Assembly: GCF_030014915.1 (NCBI RefSeq)
Contig: NZ_JAGIXS010000001.1
Location: forward strand, 1,798,001-1,862,000
Source of the DNA: Pelomonas sp. V22
GTDB taxonomy: Bacteria > Pseudomonadota > Gammaproteobacteria > Burkholderiales > Burkholderiaceae_C
DNA: 64,000 bases
Direction of reading: 5' to 3'
This document shows, piece by piece, positions 1-9,425 of this stretch. The notes under the pieces were generated by a model. It searched no databases, was not told the DNA's origin, and was given only the letters and a program-made list of their open reading frames with translations. The position numbers were made by a program, and so were the translations under genes. Position 1 is the stretch's first letter; every line of letters begins with the position of its first letter.

Positions 1-685
1 GGTGGGTGTTCGGGATGCGCTTGTGGATTTCCTTGACACGGCTGATGGCCAGGATGTCGCCGGTGGGCTTGCGGGAGAACTTGTAGGCGCCATGGCTGGT
101 GCCAATGGCAATGGCCAGGGCATCGAGCTGCGTGGCCTTGACGAAGGTGGCGGCCTCTTCCGGGTCGGTCAGCATCTGGCTGTGGTCGAGCTTGCCGACG
201 GCGCCGATGCCATCTTCCTCGCCGGCATCACCGGTTTCCAGATTGCCGAGGCAGCCCAGCTCGCCCTCGACCGTCACGCCCACCTTGTGGGCCATCTCGA
301 CGACCTTGCGGGTCACATCGACGTTGTATTCGAACGAGGCCGGCGTCTTGCCGTCGTCCATCAGCGAGCCGTCCATCATCACCGAGCCGAATCCAAGGTC
401 GATGGCGCCCTGGCAGATCTTGGGGCTGGTGCCATGGTCCTGGTGCATCACCAGCGGAATGTGCGGATAGGCCTCGACGGCCGCCTGGATCAGGTGCTTG
501 ATGAAGCTCTCGCCAGCGTACTTGCGGGCGCCGGCCGAGGCCTGCAGGATCACCGGTGCGCCGACCTCGTCGGCGGCGGCCATCACGGCCTGCACCTGCT
601 CGAGGTTGTTGACGTTGAAAGCCGGAATGCCGTAGCCGTGTTCGGCGGCGTGGTCCAGCAGCTGGCGCATCGAGACAAGAGCCAT
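1..685 (-). CDS. fba: class II fructose-1,6-bisphosphate aldolase (C-terminus cut by window edge)
   Basis: Zinc-dependent aldolase that reversibly cleaves fructose-1,6-bisphosphate to glyceraldehyde-3-phosphate and dihydroxyacetone phosphate, in the cytoplasm. The first 228 residues are visible. They contain [11 protein letters not shown] near the N-terminus, the metal/substrate segment LVMHQDHG (about residues 78-85), the EGELGCLG segment (about 137-144) and GTSHGAYKF, all class II aldolase hallmarks. The ATG at 685 follows a GGGGAC-like ribosome site. Family members are about 350 residues, so roughly a third lies beyond base 1. It sits on the same strand as pyk, maeB and pgk, a grouping usual in Burkholderiales, but is separated from pyk by two other genes. 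Confidence 0.95.
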   Translation of the reverse strand, partial: MALVSMRQLLDHAAEHGYGIPAFNVNNLEQVQAVMAAADEVGAPVILQASAGARKYAGESFIKHLIQAAVEAYPHIPLVMHQDHGTSPKICQGAIDLGFGSVMMDGSLMDDGKTPASFEYNVDVTRKVVEMAHKVGVTVEGELGCLGNLETGDAGEEDGIGAVGKLDHSQMLTDPEEAATFVKATQLDALAIAIGTSHGAYKFSRKPTGDILAISRVKEIHKRIPNTH

Positions 686-858
686 GATTGAAAGTCCCCA
701 GATGGTTTGAAAATCCTGCAGGCGCAGCTTCGCATGTAACCGCGCTGTAACTCGCGGCATTCTAGCCGGCCACCCCTGCACCGCCTGCCCCGCAGCCCCG
801 GGGTGGCGGGCAAGTTCGCCTTGCGCCGGACCCGCCCCGCCAGTAGGCTCTGCCCCTC

Positions 859-1881
859 ATGACCGTACGCCTCTCGATCGACCAGATGACGCTGTGGATC
901 ACGGCCGCAGCCCGGGAACATTCGCTGGATCTGGCCGACCACATCGTCGAGAAAACCGGCGCCAGCCGCCGCTCGGCCCTCTCGGCCCTGCGCCGCCTGA
1001 CCGAGGCGCATTGGCTCACGCGCAGCGGCTCGCGCAGCCGGCCGGTGTTCGGCCCCGGCACACTCCGCCAGGTGGCGCGCAGCTACACCTTGCACGGCCT
1101 GCAGGAAGACCTGCCCTGGCAGCGAGACTTCGCCCCCAATTTCGAGCTGCCGCCCCATGTGGCTCGCATGGTCCAGCACGCCTTCACCGAGCTGGTCAAC
1201 AACGCTGCCGACCACAGCGGCGGCAGCAGCGTCACTGTCTCGCTGCGCCAAACACCTACCCATGCCCAACTGCTGGTCTCGGACGATGGCTGCGGCGTGT
1301 TCGACAAGATCTGCTCCACCTTCGACATCGCCGATGCCCAGCACGCGATGCTGGAGCTCAGCAAGGGCCGGCTCACCAGCCAGCCCGAGCAGCACACGGG
1401 CCGCGGCCTGTTCTTCAGCTCGCAACTGGCCGATGTGTTCGACATCCATGCCAATGGCACGGCCTTCCAGCGCCGCGCCTGGGAGAGCACCGGCTGGACC
1501 AAGGGCCGGCCGCTGCCACGCCAGGGCAGCTCGATCTACATGGCCATCTCGCTGGAGACCACGCGCACGCTGGACCAGGTGATGGAGGCCTGGAGTCTTG
1601 CGGGCGACGGCATCGAGTTCGACCAGACCAAGGTCAGCCTGCGCCTGCTCGCTGGCGAAGGCCAGGCACTCGACTCGCGTGCCCAGGCCCGGCGCGTGGC
1701 CGCGCGGCTGCCCACCTTCCGGCGCGTCGAGGTGGCGTTTGATGGCGTGCAGGACGTGGGCCACGGTTTTGTCGACGAGCTGTTCCGCGTCTTCGCCCGG
1801 GCCCACCCGGAAGTCGAGCTGGTCGCCACCGGCACCAATGCCCGCGTCAAGGCGCTGATTGAGAGCGCACGGCGCGGCTGA
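859..1881 (+). CDS. winged-helix / HATPase / STAS-like (DUF4325) regulatory protein
   Basis: A 340-residue soluble protein with three recognisable parts. Residues about 1-80 look like a winged-helix DNA-binding domain. Residues about 95-230 are a GHKL-type ATP-binding domain with an N box (ELVNNAADHS), a G1 box (DDGCGVF) and a G2-like segment (GRGLFFSSQLAD). Residues about 255-335 resemble the STAS-like DUF4325 domain (VGHGFVDELFRVFARAHPEV). No His phospho-acceptor or transmembrane segment is visible, so it is not an ordinary sensor kinase. Anti-sigma/anti-anti-sigma systems use separate ATPase and STAS proteins; having both on one chain suggests partner-switching in cis, which is inference. 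It is convergent with and directly abuts the gene ending at 1882. The target is unknown. Confidence 0.85.
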   Translation: MTVRLSIDQMTLWITAAAREHSLDLADHIVEKTGASRRSALSALRRLTEAHWLTRSGSRSRPVFGPGTLRQVARSYTLHGLQEDLPWQRDFAPNFELPPHVARMVQHAFTELVNNAADHSGGSSVTVSLRQTPTHAQLLVSDDGCGVFDKICSTFDIADAQHAMLELSKGRLTSQPEQHTGRGLFFSSQLADVFDIHANGTAFQRRAWESTGWTKGRPLPRQGSSIYMAISLETTRTLDQVMEAWSLAGDGIEFDQTKVSLRLLAGEGQALDSRAQARRVAARLPTFRRVEVAFDGVQDVGHGFVDELFRVFARAHPEVELVATGTNARVKALIESARRG

Positions 1882-2628
1882 TCAAAGATCGCTGTCGACC
1901 AGGGCACGAATGCCCGTTCGCTGCTGCTGCACGGCCTTGTTGATGCGGGGCAACAGCTCGACCAAGGCCTGGCCATGGCCCACCGCGAAATGCACGGGCT
2001 CCACCGCCAGCGGCATGGGCAGCACAGCCAGCGAGGCCGACAGGCCGGTGATATCTCGGGCCCGCCGCTCCAGCAGCCAGGGGTCGGGGCTGCGGTGCGA
2101 GCCGAGCGCCATGTCGCAGCGGCCGGCCACCAGCATGCGCAGCCGCGCGCCAAGGTCGCCGTCCACATACTCGACCTTGAAGAGCTTGCCCTTGCTGGCA
2201 TCGAAGCTACCGCCATAGCTGACCCCGCGTGAGATGCAGACCGTACGGTCCCGCAGGTCATCGAGGCTGCGGAAGTCCGGTGCCTGGTCTCGCCGCACCA
2301 GCATCCACACATGGTTATCGAACACCGGCGCGCTGAAGGCGTACGCCTCCTCGCGCGCTTTCGTGCGCGCCATGCCGAAGGCGATGGCCTGGCCCCGCTC
2401 GGCCAGCACCAGGGCGCGAGCCCAGGGTGCCTGCTGGACCTGCCATTCGATGCCGGCGGCATCGCCGATCAGCTGCAGGAGTGGCAGCACGAAGGGCCGC
2501 GAGCTGTTCTCGCCTATCACCACGGGCACGCGCTGGCGCGGCGCTGCAGCCCTCCCCGGCCAGGGCGCCGCCAGCGCAACCAGGCTCAGCAGGCAGCGGC
2601 GACGCAGTTCAGGATCGGGGGCGGGCAT
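1882..2628 (-). CDS. periplasmic substrate-binding protein, SBP_bac_3-like
   Basis: A 248-residue exported protein resembling the amino-acid-type periplasmic binding proteins (ABC transporter substrate-binding family 3) often annotated only as 'transporter substrate-binding domain'. I use the ATG at 2628, which gives a compact signal peptide: RRR, a hydrophobic LLSLVALAAPWPG stretch and an AAA cleavage region. An upstream start at 2694 would add 22 residues before it. The mature part shows the usual pattern: ENSSRPFVLPLLQLIGDAAG, then WARALVLAERGQAIAFGMARTK cut by PVFDNHVWMLVRRD, and DLRDRTVCISRG. No permease or ATPase gene is adjacent, so it may serve a distant transporter or act as a sensor. 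The ligand cannot be told from sequence. Confidence 0.8.
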   Translation of the reverse strand: MPAPDPELRRRCLLSLVALAAPWPGRAAAPRQRVPVVIGENSSRPFVLPLLQLIGDAAGIEWQVQQAPWARALVLAERGQAIAFGMARTKAREEAYAFSAPVFDNHVWMLVRRDQAPDFRSLDDLRDRTVCISRGVSYGGSFDASKGKLFKVEYVDGDLGARLRMLVAGRCDMALGSHRSPDPWLLERRARDITGLSASLAVLPMPLAVEPVHFAVGHGQALVELLPRINKAVQQQRTGIRALVDSDL

Positions 2629-2747
2629 GCAACATCCAGGGCGCTCATTGAGCCCAGGATAACGCCGCGTAGCGCCTCGCTTGCCGAAGGACACGCGAAC
2701 AATGCCGATCCATGCGACAGCCGCGCAGATCGCCCGCCAGGCAATGA

Positions 2748-4178
2748 TCAGCCGACGCGGCAGACCTTCAGCATGTTGGTGCCGCCGGGGTAGCCCATCG
2801 GCTCGCCGCAGGTGATGGCATAGGTGTCGCCGGGCATCAGGACGCCCTTCTCCACCAGGATCTTCTCGGCTGCCGCCAGTGCGGCATCGCGGTCGTCAAA
2901 GCGCGGCATCAAAAGCGGACGCACATTGCGGTACAGGCACATCTTGCGCTGGCTGATCTGCTGGGTGGTCAGCGCAAAGATCGGCACCTGGATGCGGTGG
3001 CGGCTCATCCACAGCGCCGTCGAGCCCGACTCGGTCAGCGCGAGGATGGCCTTGCAGCCGAGGTGATAGGCCGTGAACAGCGCGCCCATGGCGATGGATT
3101 GGTCGATGCGGCCGAACTGGCGGCCGGCGAAGTCGGTATCGAGGCTGACGAACTCGGCGCGCTCGGCTTCCAGCGCAATGGCGGCCATCTGCTCGATGGT
3201 TTCGACCGGGTACTTGCCGGCGGCCGTCTCGGCGCTGAGCATCACGGCGTCGGTGCCGTCAAGAACGGCGTTGGCCACGTCCGAGACTTCAGCACGGGTC
3301 GGCACCGGGTTGACGATCATGGACTCCATCATCTGGGTCGCGGTGATCGCCACCTTGTCCAGCTCCCGGGCCATCTTGATCATGCGCTTTTGCAGCGCCG
3401 GCACGGCCGCATTGCCGACCTCAACCGCCAGATCACCACGCGCCACCATGATGCCGTCGCTGGCCTTGAGGATGGCCTCCAGGTGCGGGATGGCCTCATA
3501 GCGCTCGATCTTGGCGATCATGGCCGGCTTGTGGCGGTAGGGCTCACCGGCCACATTGGCCAGCTGGCGCGCCATCTCCATGTCGGTCGCGTTCTTCGGG
3601 AAGCTCACGGCCAGGTATTCGCACTGGAAGGACATCGCGGTCTTGATGTCCTCCATGTCCTTGCCGGTCAGGGCCGGTGCCGTGAGGCCGCCGCCCTGCT
3701 TGTTGATGCCCTTGTTGTTGGACAGCTCACCGCCGACCTTGACGATGGTGTGCACCGCCGCTCCGCGCACGGCCTCGACCGTCAGCACCAAGAGGCCGTC
3801 GTTCAGCAAGAGCGTGTCGCCCGGCTTCACGTCGCGCGGCAGCTCCTTGTAGTCCAGGCCCACGGCCTCTTCATTGCCGAGCTCGGTGCGGTCCGCGTCG
3901 AGGATGAAGGGCGTGCCGTTGACCAGCTCGATCTTGCCGTTCTCGAACTTGCCGACGCGGATCTTGGGGCCCTGCAGGTCGGCCATGATGGCCACTTCCT
4001 TGCCGGCCGCTGCGGCGGCTTCGCGCACCAGGCGCGCGCGGTCGATGTGGTCCTGCGCCTTGCCGTGCGAGAAGTTCAAGCGCACCACGTCGACGCCGGC
4101 GCGGATCATGCGCTCCAGGATCTCGGGGGAGGAGGATGCCGGGCCCAGGGTGGCAACGATCTTGGTGGCACGGGTCAT
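2748..4178 (-). CDS. pyk: pyruvate kinase
   Basis: A 476-residue cytoplasmic enzyme that transfers phosphate from phosphoenolpyruvate to ADP, giving pyruvate and ATP. The start MTRATKIVATLGPASS and RLNFSHG are the family's N-terminal hallmarks. The active-site signature AMIAKIERYEAI lies near residues 220-231, followed by GIMVARGDLAVEVG and the TQMMESM segment. The C-terminal allosteric domain runs from about 355 to the end (ALTESGSTALWMSRHR). Length is normal. It lies downstream of maeB on the same strand with a 96-base gap containing a long hairpin (4215-4246), so it may have its own promoter or be partly attenuated. Confidence 0.97.
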   Translation of the reverse strand: MTRATKIVATLGPASSSPEILERMIRAGVDVVRLNFSHGKAQDHIDRARLVREAAAAAGKEVAIMADLQGPKIRVGKFENGKIELVNGTPFILDADRTELGNEEAVGLDYKELPRDVKPGDTLLLNDGLLVLTVEAVRGAAVHTIVKVGGELSNNKGINKQGGGLTAPALTGKDMEDIKTAMSFQCEYLAVSFPKNATDMEMARQLANVAGEPYRHKPAMIAKIERYEAIPHLEAILKASDGIMVARGDLAVEVGNAAVPALQKRMIKMARELDKVAITATQMMESMIVNPVPTRAEVSDVANAVLDGTDAVMLSAETAAGKYPVETIEQMAAIALEAERAEFVSLDTDFAGRQFGRIDQSIAMGALFTAYHLGCKAILALTESGSTALWMSRHRIQVPIFALTTQQISQRKMCLYRNVRPLLMPRFDDRDAALAAAEKILVEKGVLMPGDTYAITCGEPMGYPGGTNMLKVCRVG

Positions 4179-4214
4179 GGTGGGCTTGTCTCGCTGAAAT
4201 TTAGTTACAGGCGG

Positions 4215-4246
4215 CCGATTATGGGCCGCTGCGGGCCCATGATCGG
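4215..4246 (-). other. 13-bp inverted repeat between maeB and pyk
   Basis: Arms at 4215-4227 and 4234-4246 pair over 13 positions (one G-T) around a 6-base loop. It lies 29 bases after the maeB stop and 37 bases before the pyk start, in the direction of transcription. No T-run follows, so it is not a convincing intrinsic terminator. It could be an mRNA-stabilising or attenuating hairpin. Confidence 0.45.
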
Positions 4247-4274
4247 TTCCATCGAGTTACCAAATCAAGCCCAA

Positions 4275-6578
4275 TCAACCTGTCGCTTTCCCTGCTCGCA
4301 CATCGGCCACGGCCAGGGCGGTCATGTTGACGATGCGGCGCACCGTGGCCGAGGGCGTCAGGATGTGGACCGGCGCCGCCGCACCCAGCAGGATGGGGCC
4401 GACGGTCACGCCCTGGCCCGAGCTGATCTTCAAGACATTGAAGAGGATGTTGGCCGAGTCCAGCGTCGGCAGCACCAGCAGATTCGCCGCGCCCTTGAGC
4501 GTGCTGTCGGGCAGGAAGGCCTCGCGCACCGACTCGGAGAGCGCGGCGTCGCCGTGCATCTCGCCATCGCTCTCGATCTCGGGGTGGGCGGCCGCGAACA
4601 GCTCATGCGCGCGGCGCATCTTCACCGCCGAGGGCCGCTTGCTGGAGCCGAACATCGAGTGCGAAACAAAGGCCAGCTTCGGAGGCAGGCCAAAGCGCTG
4701 CACCTCCTCGGCCGCCATCGCGGCGATCTCGGCGAGCTGCTCCGCGTCGGGGCTGTCGTTGACGAAGGTGTCGGTCAGGAACAGGGTCTGCGACTCCAGC
4801 ATCACCGCATTCATGGTGGCAAAGCAATGGGCGTCTTCGCGCAGGCCGATCAGGTCGCTCACATGCTCCAGGTGCGAATCGAAGCGGCCGACCATGCCGC
4901 AGATCATCGCGTCAGCGTCCCCGAGCTTGATGGCCAGCGCGCCGATGGTGGTGTTGGAGCGCCGCACCGCCGCCTTGGCCATCTCGGGCGTGAAGCCACG
5001 ACGGCCCATGGCGCGGTGGTAGGCCTCCCAGTACTGGCGGAAGCGGCTGTCGTTCTCGGGGTCGATCACGGCCACGTCCTCGCCCAGCTTCAGGCGCAGG
5101 CCGGCGCGCTGGATGCGCATGGCGATGACCTCGGGGCGGCCGATCAGCGTGGGCTTGCACAGGCCTTCGTCCAGCGACACCTGCACGGCGCGCAGCACGC
5201 GCTCATCCTCGCCCTCGGCGTAGATCACCCGCGCAGGGTGGGCCTTCGCAGCAGCGAACACCGGCCGCATGAACATGCCGGTCTGGTAGACGAAGCGCTC
5301 CAGCGACTGGCGGTAGGCCGCCAGGTCGGCGATGGGCCGCGTGGCCACGCCCGACTCGGCGGCGGCCTGGGCCACGGCCGGCGCGATGCGCAGGATCAGG
5401 CGCGCATCGAAGGGCTTGGGGATCAGGTAATCCGGGCCGAAGGCCAGTTCCTGGCCGGCGTAGGCGGCGGCCACCTCGTCGCTGGTCTCGGCTTTGGCCA
5501 GCGCCGCGATCTCGCGCACGCAGGCCAGCTTCATGGCCTCCGTGATCTTGGTCGCGCCGCAGTCCAGCGCACCGCGGAAGATGTAGGGGAAGCACAGGAC
5601 GTTGTTGACCTGGTTCGGATAGTCCGAACGGCCGGTGGCGATGATGCAGTCCGGCCGCACGGCCTTGGCCAGCTCGGGCCGGATCTCGGGCTCGGGGTTC
5701 GCGAGGGCCAGGATGATGGGCTGCGGGCCCATGGTCTTGACCATCTCGGCCGTCAGCACGCCAGCGGCCGAGCAGCCGAGGAAAACGTCTGCGCCGCTGA
5801 TCACATCAGCCAGGGTCTTGGCCCCGGTGACCTGGCAGTAGCGCTGCTTGCTCTCATCGAGCTTGTCGCCCCGGCCTTCACGGATCACGCCCTTGGAGTC
5901 GACGACGAAGATGTTCTGGCGGCTGACGCCCAGGCCCACCATCACATCGAGGCAGGCGATGGCCGCCGCACCCGCGCCCGAGGCCACGAGCTTGACCTGG
6001 GCAATGTCCTTGCCCACCAGCTCCAGGCCGTTCAGCAAGGCGGCAGCGCTGATGATGGCCGTGCCGTGCTGGTCGTCGTGGAAGACCGGGATGTTCATCC
6101 GCTCCTTGAGCTTCTTCTCGATGTAGAAGCATTCGGGCGCCTTGATGTCCTCCAGGTTCACGCCACCGAGCGTGGGCTCCATGGCCGCGATGATCTCGAC
6201 CAGCTTGTCCGGATCACGCTCCGCGAGTTCGATGTCGAACACGTCGATGCCGGCGAACTTCTTGAACAAGCAGCCCTTGCCTTCCATCACCGGCTTGGCG
6301 GCCAGCGGGCCGATGTCGCCGAGGCCCAGCACGGCCGTGCCATTGGTGATCACGCCGACGAGGTTGCCGCGCGAGGTGAAGTCGGCGGCGAGGGCCGGAT
6401 CGGCCTCGATGTCCAGGCAGGGATAGGCCACACCCGGCGAATAGGCCAGCGAGAGGTCGCGCTGGTTGGACAGGGCCTTGGTCGGCGTGACCGCGATCTT
6501 GCCGCGCGTCGGGCTGCGATGGTATTCGCGGGCAGCTTCACGCAGCGCGGCTTCGGCCGGCGACAAGGGCTGAGTCAT
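4275..6578 (-). CDS. maeB: NADP-dependent malic enzyme with phosphotransacetylase-like C-terminal domain
   Basis: Oxidatively decarboxylates malate to pyruvate with NADP+. The 767-residue length is typical of the two-domain MaeB type. Residues about 1-430 are the malic domain ([50 protein letters not shown] for NAD(P) binding). Residues about 430-767 are a phosphate acetyl/butyryltransferase-like regulatory domain ([30 protein letters not shown]). I choose the ATG at 6578 ([20 protein letters not shown]) because AGGAGAC lies just upstream; a longer frame to 6680 adds low-complexity residues not expected in the family. It lies between pgk and pyk on one strand. Confidence 0.96.
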   Translation of the reverse strand: MTQPLSPAEAALREAAREYHRSPTRGKIAVTPTKALSNQRDLSLAYSPGVAYPCLDIEADPALAADFTSRGNLVGVITNGTAVLGLGDIGPLAAKPVMEGKGCLFKKFAGIDVFDIELAERDPDKLVEIIAAMEPTLGGVNLEDIKAPECFYIEKKLKERMNIPVFHDDQHGTAIISAAALLNGLELVGKDIAQVKLVASGAGAAAIACLDVMVGLGVSRQNIFVVDSKGVIREGRGDKLDESKQRYCQVTGAKTLADVISGADVFLGCSAAGVLTAEMVKTMGPQPIILALANPEPEIRPELAKAVRPDCIIATGRSDYPNQVNNVLCFPYIFRGALDCGATKITEAMKLACVREIAALAKAETSDEVAAAYAGQELAFGPDYLIPKPFDARLILRIAPAVAQAAAESGVATRPIADLAAYRQSLERFVYQTGMFMRPVFAAAKAHPARVIYAEGEDERVLRAVQVSLDEGLCKPTLIGRPEVIAMRIQRAGLRLKLGEDVAVIDPENDSRFRQYWEAYHRAMGRRGFTPEMAKAAVRRSNTTIGALAIKLGDADAMICGMVGRFDSHLEHVSDLIGLREDAHCFATMNAVMLESQTLFLTDTFVNDSPDAEQLAEIAAMAAEEVQRFGLPPKLAFVSHSMFGSSKRPSAVKMRRAHELFAAAHPEIESDGEMHGDAALSESVREAFLPDSTLKGAANLLVLPTLDSANILFNVLKISSGQGVTVGPILLGAAAPVHILTPSATVRRIVNMTALAVADVRAGKATG

Positions 6579-6699
6579 GGGGCGTCTCCTGCAGGACTTC
6601 TTTTCGAGGGTCGCACAGGTTAGCGCTGATCCCCCGGCTGTCCAATGCCGGCCCCTTTGAGGCTCATGCAAGAAACGCAACAGGACTTCCCCAATGAGA

Positions 6700-6722
6700 A
6701 AGGGACCCTTGCCGGGTCCCTT
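6700..6722 (-). terminator. stem-loop terminator between pgk and maeB
   Basis: A perfect 9-bp stem (AAGGGACCC paired with GGGTCCCTT) around a 5-base loop lies 25 bases after the pgk stop. On the minus strand the stem is followed by TCTCATT, only modestly T-rich. It probably ends the pgk transcript, with incomplete efficiency. Confidence 0.65.
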
Positions 6723-6746
6723 GCTTCATTCAACGGGCGAGGTCCC

Positions 6747-7940
6747 TCAGCCCGCCGCGCGCTTGGCCAGGATCTCGAAGGCCGGCAGTGTCTTGCCCTC
6801 CAGCACTTCGAGGAAGGCGCCGCCGCCGGTGGAGATGTAGCCCACGTCCTTCTCGATGCCGTACTTGGCGATGGCCGCCAGCGTGTCGCCACCGCCGGCG
6901 ATGCTGAAGGCGCTGGACGCCGCAATCGCGCGGGCGATGGTCTCGGTGCCGTGGGCAAAGGCATCGAACTCGAACACGCCGACCGGACCGTTCCAGACGA
7001 TGGTGCCGGCCGCCTTCAGCTGCTCGGCCAACAGGGCCGCCGTCTTGGGTCCGATGTCGAGGATCAGATCGTCCTCGGCCACGTCCGTCGCGGCCTTGAC
7101 GGTCGCTTCGGCGTCGGCAGCAAAGCGCTGGGCGCAGACCACGTCGACCGGGATGGGCACGGCCGCGCCGCGCGCCTTCATGGCCTCGATCACGGCCCGG
7201 GCTTCGCCGACCAGGTCCGGCTCGGCCAGCGACTTGCCGATGGACAAGCCGGCGGCCAGCATGAAGGTGTTGGCGATGCCACCGCCGACGATCAGGCCGT
7301 CGACCTTGTCGGACAAGGCCTTCAGGATGGTCAGCTTGGTCGAGACCTTGGAGCCGGCCACGATGGCCACCAGCGGGCGCTTGGGTTGAGCCAGCGCCTT
7401 GGTGATGGCATCGATCTCGGCGGCCAGCAGCGGGCCGGCGCAGGCGATCTTGGCAAATTGCGCAATGCCGTAGGTCGTGCCCTCAGCGCGGTGGGCGGTG
7501 CCGAAGGCGTCGTTGACGTAGATGTCGCAGAGCGCGGCCATCTTCCTGGCCAGCTCCTCGCTGTTCTTCTTCTCGCCCTTGTTGACGCGGCAGTTCTCCA
7601 GCATCACGAGCGAGCCGGGCGCCACGTCCACGCCATCGACCCAATTCGCGACGACCGGAATCTCGCGCCCCATCAGCTCACCCATGCGCTGGGCAATCGG
7701 GGCTAGCGAATCCTCGGGCTTGAACTCACCCTCGGTCGGACGGCCCAGGTGGGACGTGACCATCACCGCCGCGCCGGCCTCCAGTGCCTGGGCTATGCAG
7801 GGGATGGAGGCGCGGATGCGGGTGTCCTCGGTGATCTTGCCGTCATCGCCCTGCGGGACGTTCAGATCGGCACGGATGAAGACGCGCTGACCGGCAACTT
7901 GGCCGGCAGCAACCAGATCGGAGAAGCGAAGGACGTTCAT
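6747..7940 (-). CDS. pgk: phosphoglycerate kinase
   Basis: A 397-residue glycolytic enzyme that moves phosphate between 1,3-bisphosphoglycerate and ADP. The N-terminal substrate domain has [12 protein letters not shown] and [12 protein letters not shown]. The hinge and nucleotide domain carry [24 protein letters not shown] and the C-terminal [13 protein letters not shown] with [14 protein letters not shown]. Length and motifs are normal. It is the first of the minus-strand carbon-metabolism genes, which run toward fba at the left edge. Confidence 0.97.
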   Translation of the reverse strand: MNVLRFSDLVAAGQVAGQRVFIRADLNVPQGDDGKITEDTRIRASIPCIAQALEAGAAVMVTSHLGRPTEGEFKPEDSLAPIAQRMGELMGREIPVVANWVDGVDVAPGSLVMLENCRVNKGEKKNSEELARKMAALCDIYVNDAFGTAHRAEGTTYGIAQFAKIACAGPLLAAEIDAITKALAQPKRPLVAIVAGSKVSTKLTILKALSDKVDGLIVGGGIANTFMLAAGLSIGKSLAEPDLVGEARAVIEAMKARGAAVPIPVDVVCAQRFAADAEATVKAATDVAEDDLILDIGPKTAALLAEQLKAAGTIVWNGPVGVFEFDAFAHGTETIARAIAASSAFSIAGGGDTLAAIAKYGIEKDVGYISTGGGAFLEVLEGKTLPAFEILAKRAAG

Positions 7941-8112
7941 CTAGACGGCTGTTCAGAGAAGGTGAGGGAAGGCCGGAGCCCGGGAGCAGAAGACCAGCGT
8001 CGTGCGAATAGCGCATCAAACCAGGGAAACCCCGTCCCATTGAACGGGGGTGCAGTCATACCCAGAACCGGACCATCGTTTCAGAATGCGCCGGCTTACG
8101 GATGCTTACAAA

Positions 8113-9084
8113 ATGAGTTCAGGTTTCGCGTTCACTGTCATCGTGCCCTATTTTCAGCGCGAACCCGGTGTTTTGCGCCGCTGTCTGCAATCGGTTTTCG
8201 ACCAGACGCTGCTGCGGCACGGCGATACCCGGGTGCAGCTGATTGTCGTCGACGACGCTTCGCCCCACCCCGCCCGCGTCGAGCTGGCGGGCGTCGAGCC
8301 GCCGGCCAATCTGCAGCTGAGCGTGATCGAGCAGGCCAACGGCGGCCCCGGCGCGGCCCGCAATCGCGGCCTGGACGCCGCCGGACCGGCGTCGGGCTAC
8401 CTGGCCTTCCTGGATTCCGACGACCAGTGGGAGAGCGACCACCTGGAGCGTGCAAGCCAGGCCATGCAGGCCGGCGCCAGCGCCTATTTCGCCGACCATT
8501 TCCAGCTCGACCAGCAGCTCTCGGCCTTCAGCCGCAACTCGGGCTTCAGCGCCAACAAGCACACCTGCTTCGACGCACAGACCGACCTGCACTGGTTTGC
8601 CGCCGACATGCCACTGCAGGTGATGACGGGCAATCTGATCGGTACCTCCACGGTCTGCTTCGATCCGGCTCGGCTGCCGGCCCCGCGCTTCCGCACTGAG
8701 TTGCGGCGCGCCGGCGAGGACTATTTGTTCTGGATCGACCTTTCGCGCGCCGGTGCCCGTTGGGCGTTCAGCTCGCGCTCGGCCGCCCGCTACGGCCGTG
8801 GCGTGAACGTCTATGCCGGCGTGCGCTGGGGCACACCCGAGTTCATCGAGCGCTCGCGCCATGAGCTGCGCTGGCGCCGCACCTCGCTGGGCATGGTTCC
8901 GGCGGCCGGTCCGGCGCACGATCATGTGCGCGGCAAGATCCGCCACCTGCGCGAGGGGGTCTGGCTGTCGCTGCTGAGCGGGCTGAAAGCACAGTTCGGC
9001 GAATTCGCGCGCAGCCTGCGCGACGATCCGGCCCTGCTGGGCTCGCTGTTCGGTGCGCTCTGGCGGCGCGGCCGCACGCACTGA
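8113..9084 (+). CDS. family 2 glycosyltransferase
   Basis: A 323-residue GT-A fold enzyme predicted to transfer a sugar from a nucleotide sugar to an unknown acceptor at the cytoplasmic face. It shows FTVIVPYFQRE, the nucleotide-binding QLIVVDDASPH, NGGPGAARNRGLDAAG and the metal-binding DXD motif within FLDSDDQWE (about residues 99-107). I start at the ATG at 8113 (MSSGFAFTVIVPYF); an in-frame start at 8050 would add 21 unconvincing residues. No other sugar-polymer genes are nearby, so the polysaccharide or glycoconjugate it builds is unknown. Confidence 0.88.
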   Translation: MSSGFAFTVIVPYFQREPGVLRRCLQSVFDQTLLRHGDTRVQLIVVDDASPHPARVELAGVEPPANLQLSVIEQANGGPGAARNRGLDAAGPASGYLAFLDSDDQWESDHLERASQAMQAGASAYFADHFQLDQQLSAFSRNSGFSANKHTCFDAQTDLHWFAADMPLQVMTGNLIGTSTVCFDPARLPAPRFRTELRRAGEDYLFWIDLSRAGARWAFSSRSAARYGRGVNVYAGVRWGTPEFIERSRHELRWRRTSLGMVPAAGPAHDHVRGKIRHLREGVWLSLLSGLKAQFGEFARSLRDDPALLGSLFGALWRRGRTH

Positions 9085-9095
9085 GCGGACGCAGG

Positions 9096-9425
9096 CTACC
9101 AGCCCAGGCCGATTCGCAGCGCCAGCATCACGGCCGTGCCGCAGAGGATGGTGCCGAGAATGCCGCGCTTCCAGAAGAAGTAGGCGGTGCCGGCGGCCGT
9201 GGCGTAGATGCGCGCGTCCTGCCAGGTGGAGATCAGCTGACCCTGGGTCAGCACGATCTCTGGCACGATGACTGCGGCCAGGGCGGCCAATGGCGCGTAG
9301 CGCAAGCCATTCTTGGCCCAATCGGGCATCGGTATCTCGTCCTTCGGCAGCATGAAGAAACTGCGCGTGATCACGGTGATCACAGCCATGCCGAGGATAC
9401 CGAGGACGGCCCACCAAAAGCTCAT
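9096..9425 (-). CDS. azlD: AzlD family branched-chain amino acid exporter, small subunit
   Basis: A 109-residue integral membrane protein with about four hydrophobic segments, partner of AzlC in an exporter of branched-chain amino acids or analogues. Recognised by size, the start MSFWWAVLGILGMAVITVITR and its position: its ATG overlaps the azlC stop by four bases (ATGA), indicating translational coupling. The substrate is inferred from the family only. Confidence 0.85.
   Translation of the reverse strand: MSFWWAVLGILGMAVITVITRSFFMLPKDEIPMPDWAKNGLRYAPLAALAAVIVPEIVLTQGQLISTWQDARIYATAAGTAYFFWKRGILGTILCGTAVMLALRIGLGW

Noticed and set aside
2997..6623. Very long plus-strand open frame opposite pyk and maeB
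   Set aside because: Its translation is low-complexity and His/Gly/Arg/Leu-rich, with no recognisable domain. It mirrors the wobble positions of the two well-supported minus-strand genes, as expected in GC-rich DNA.
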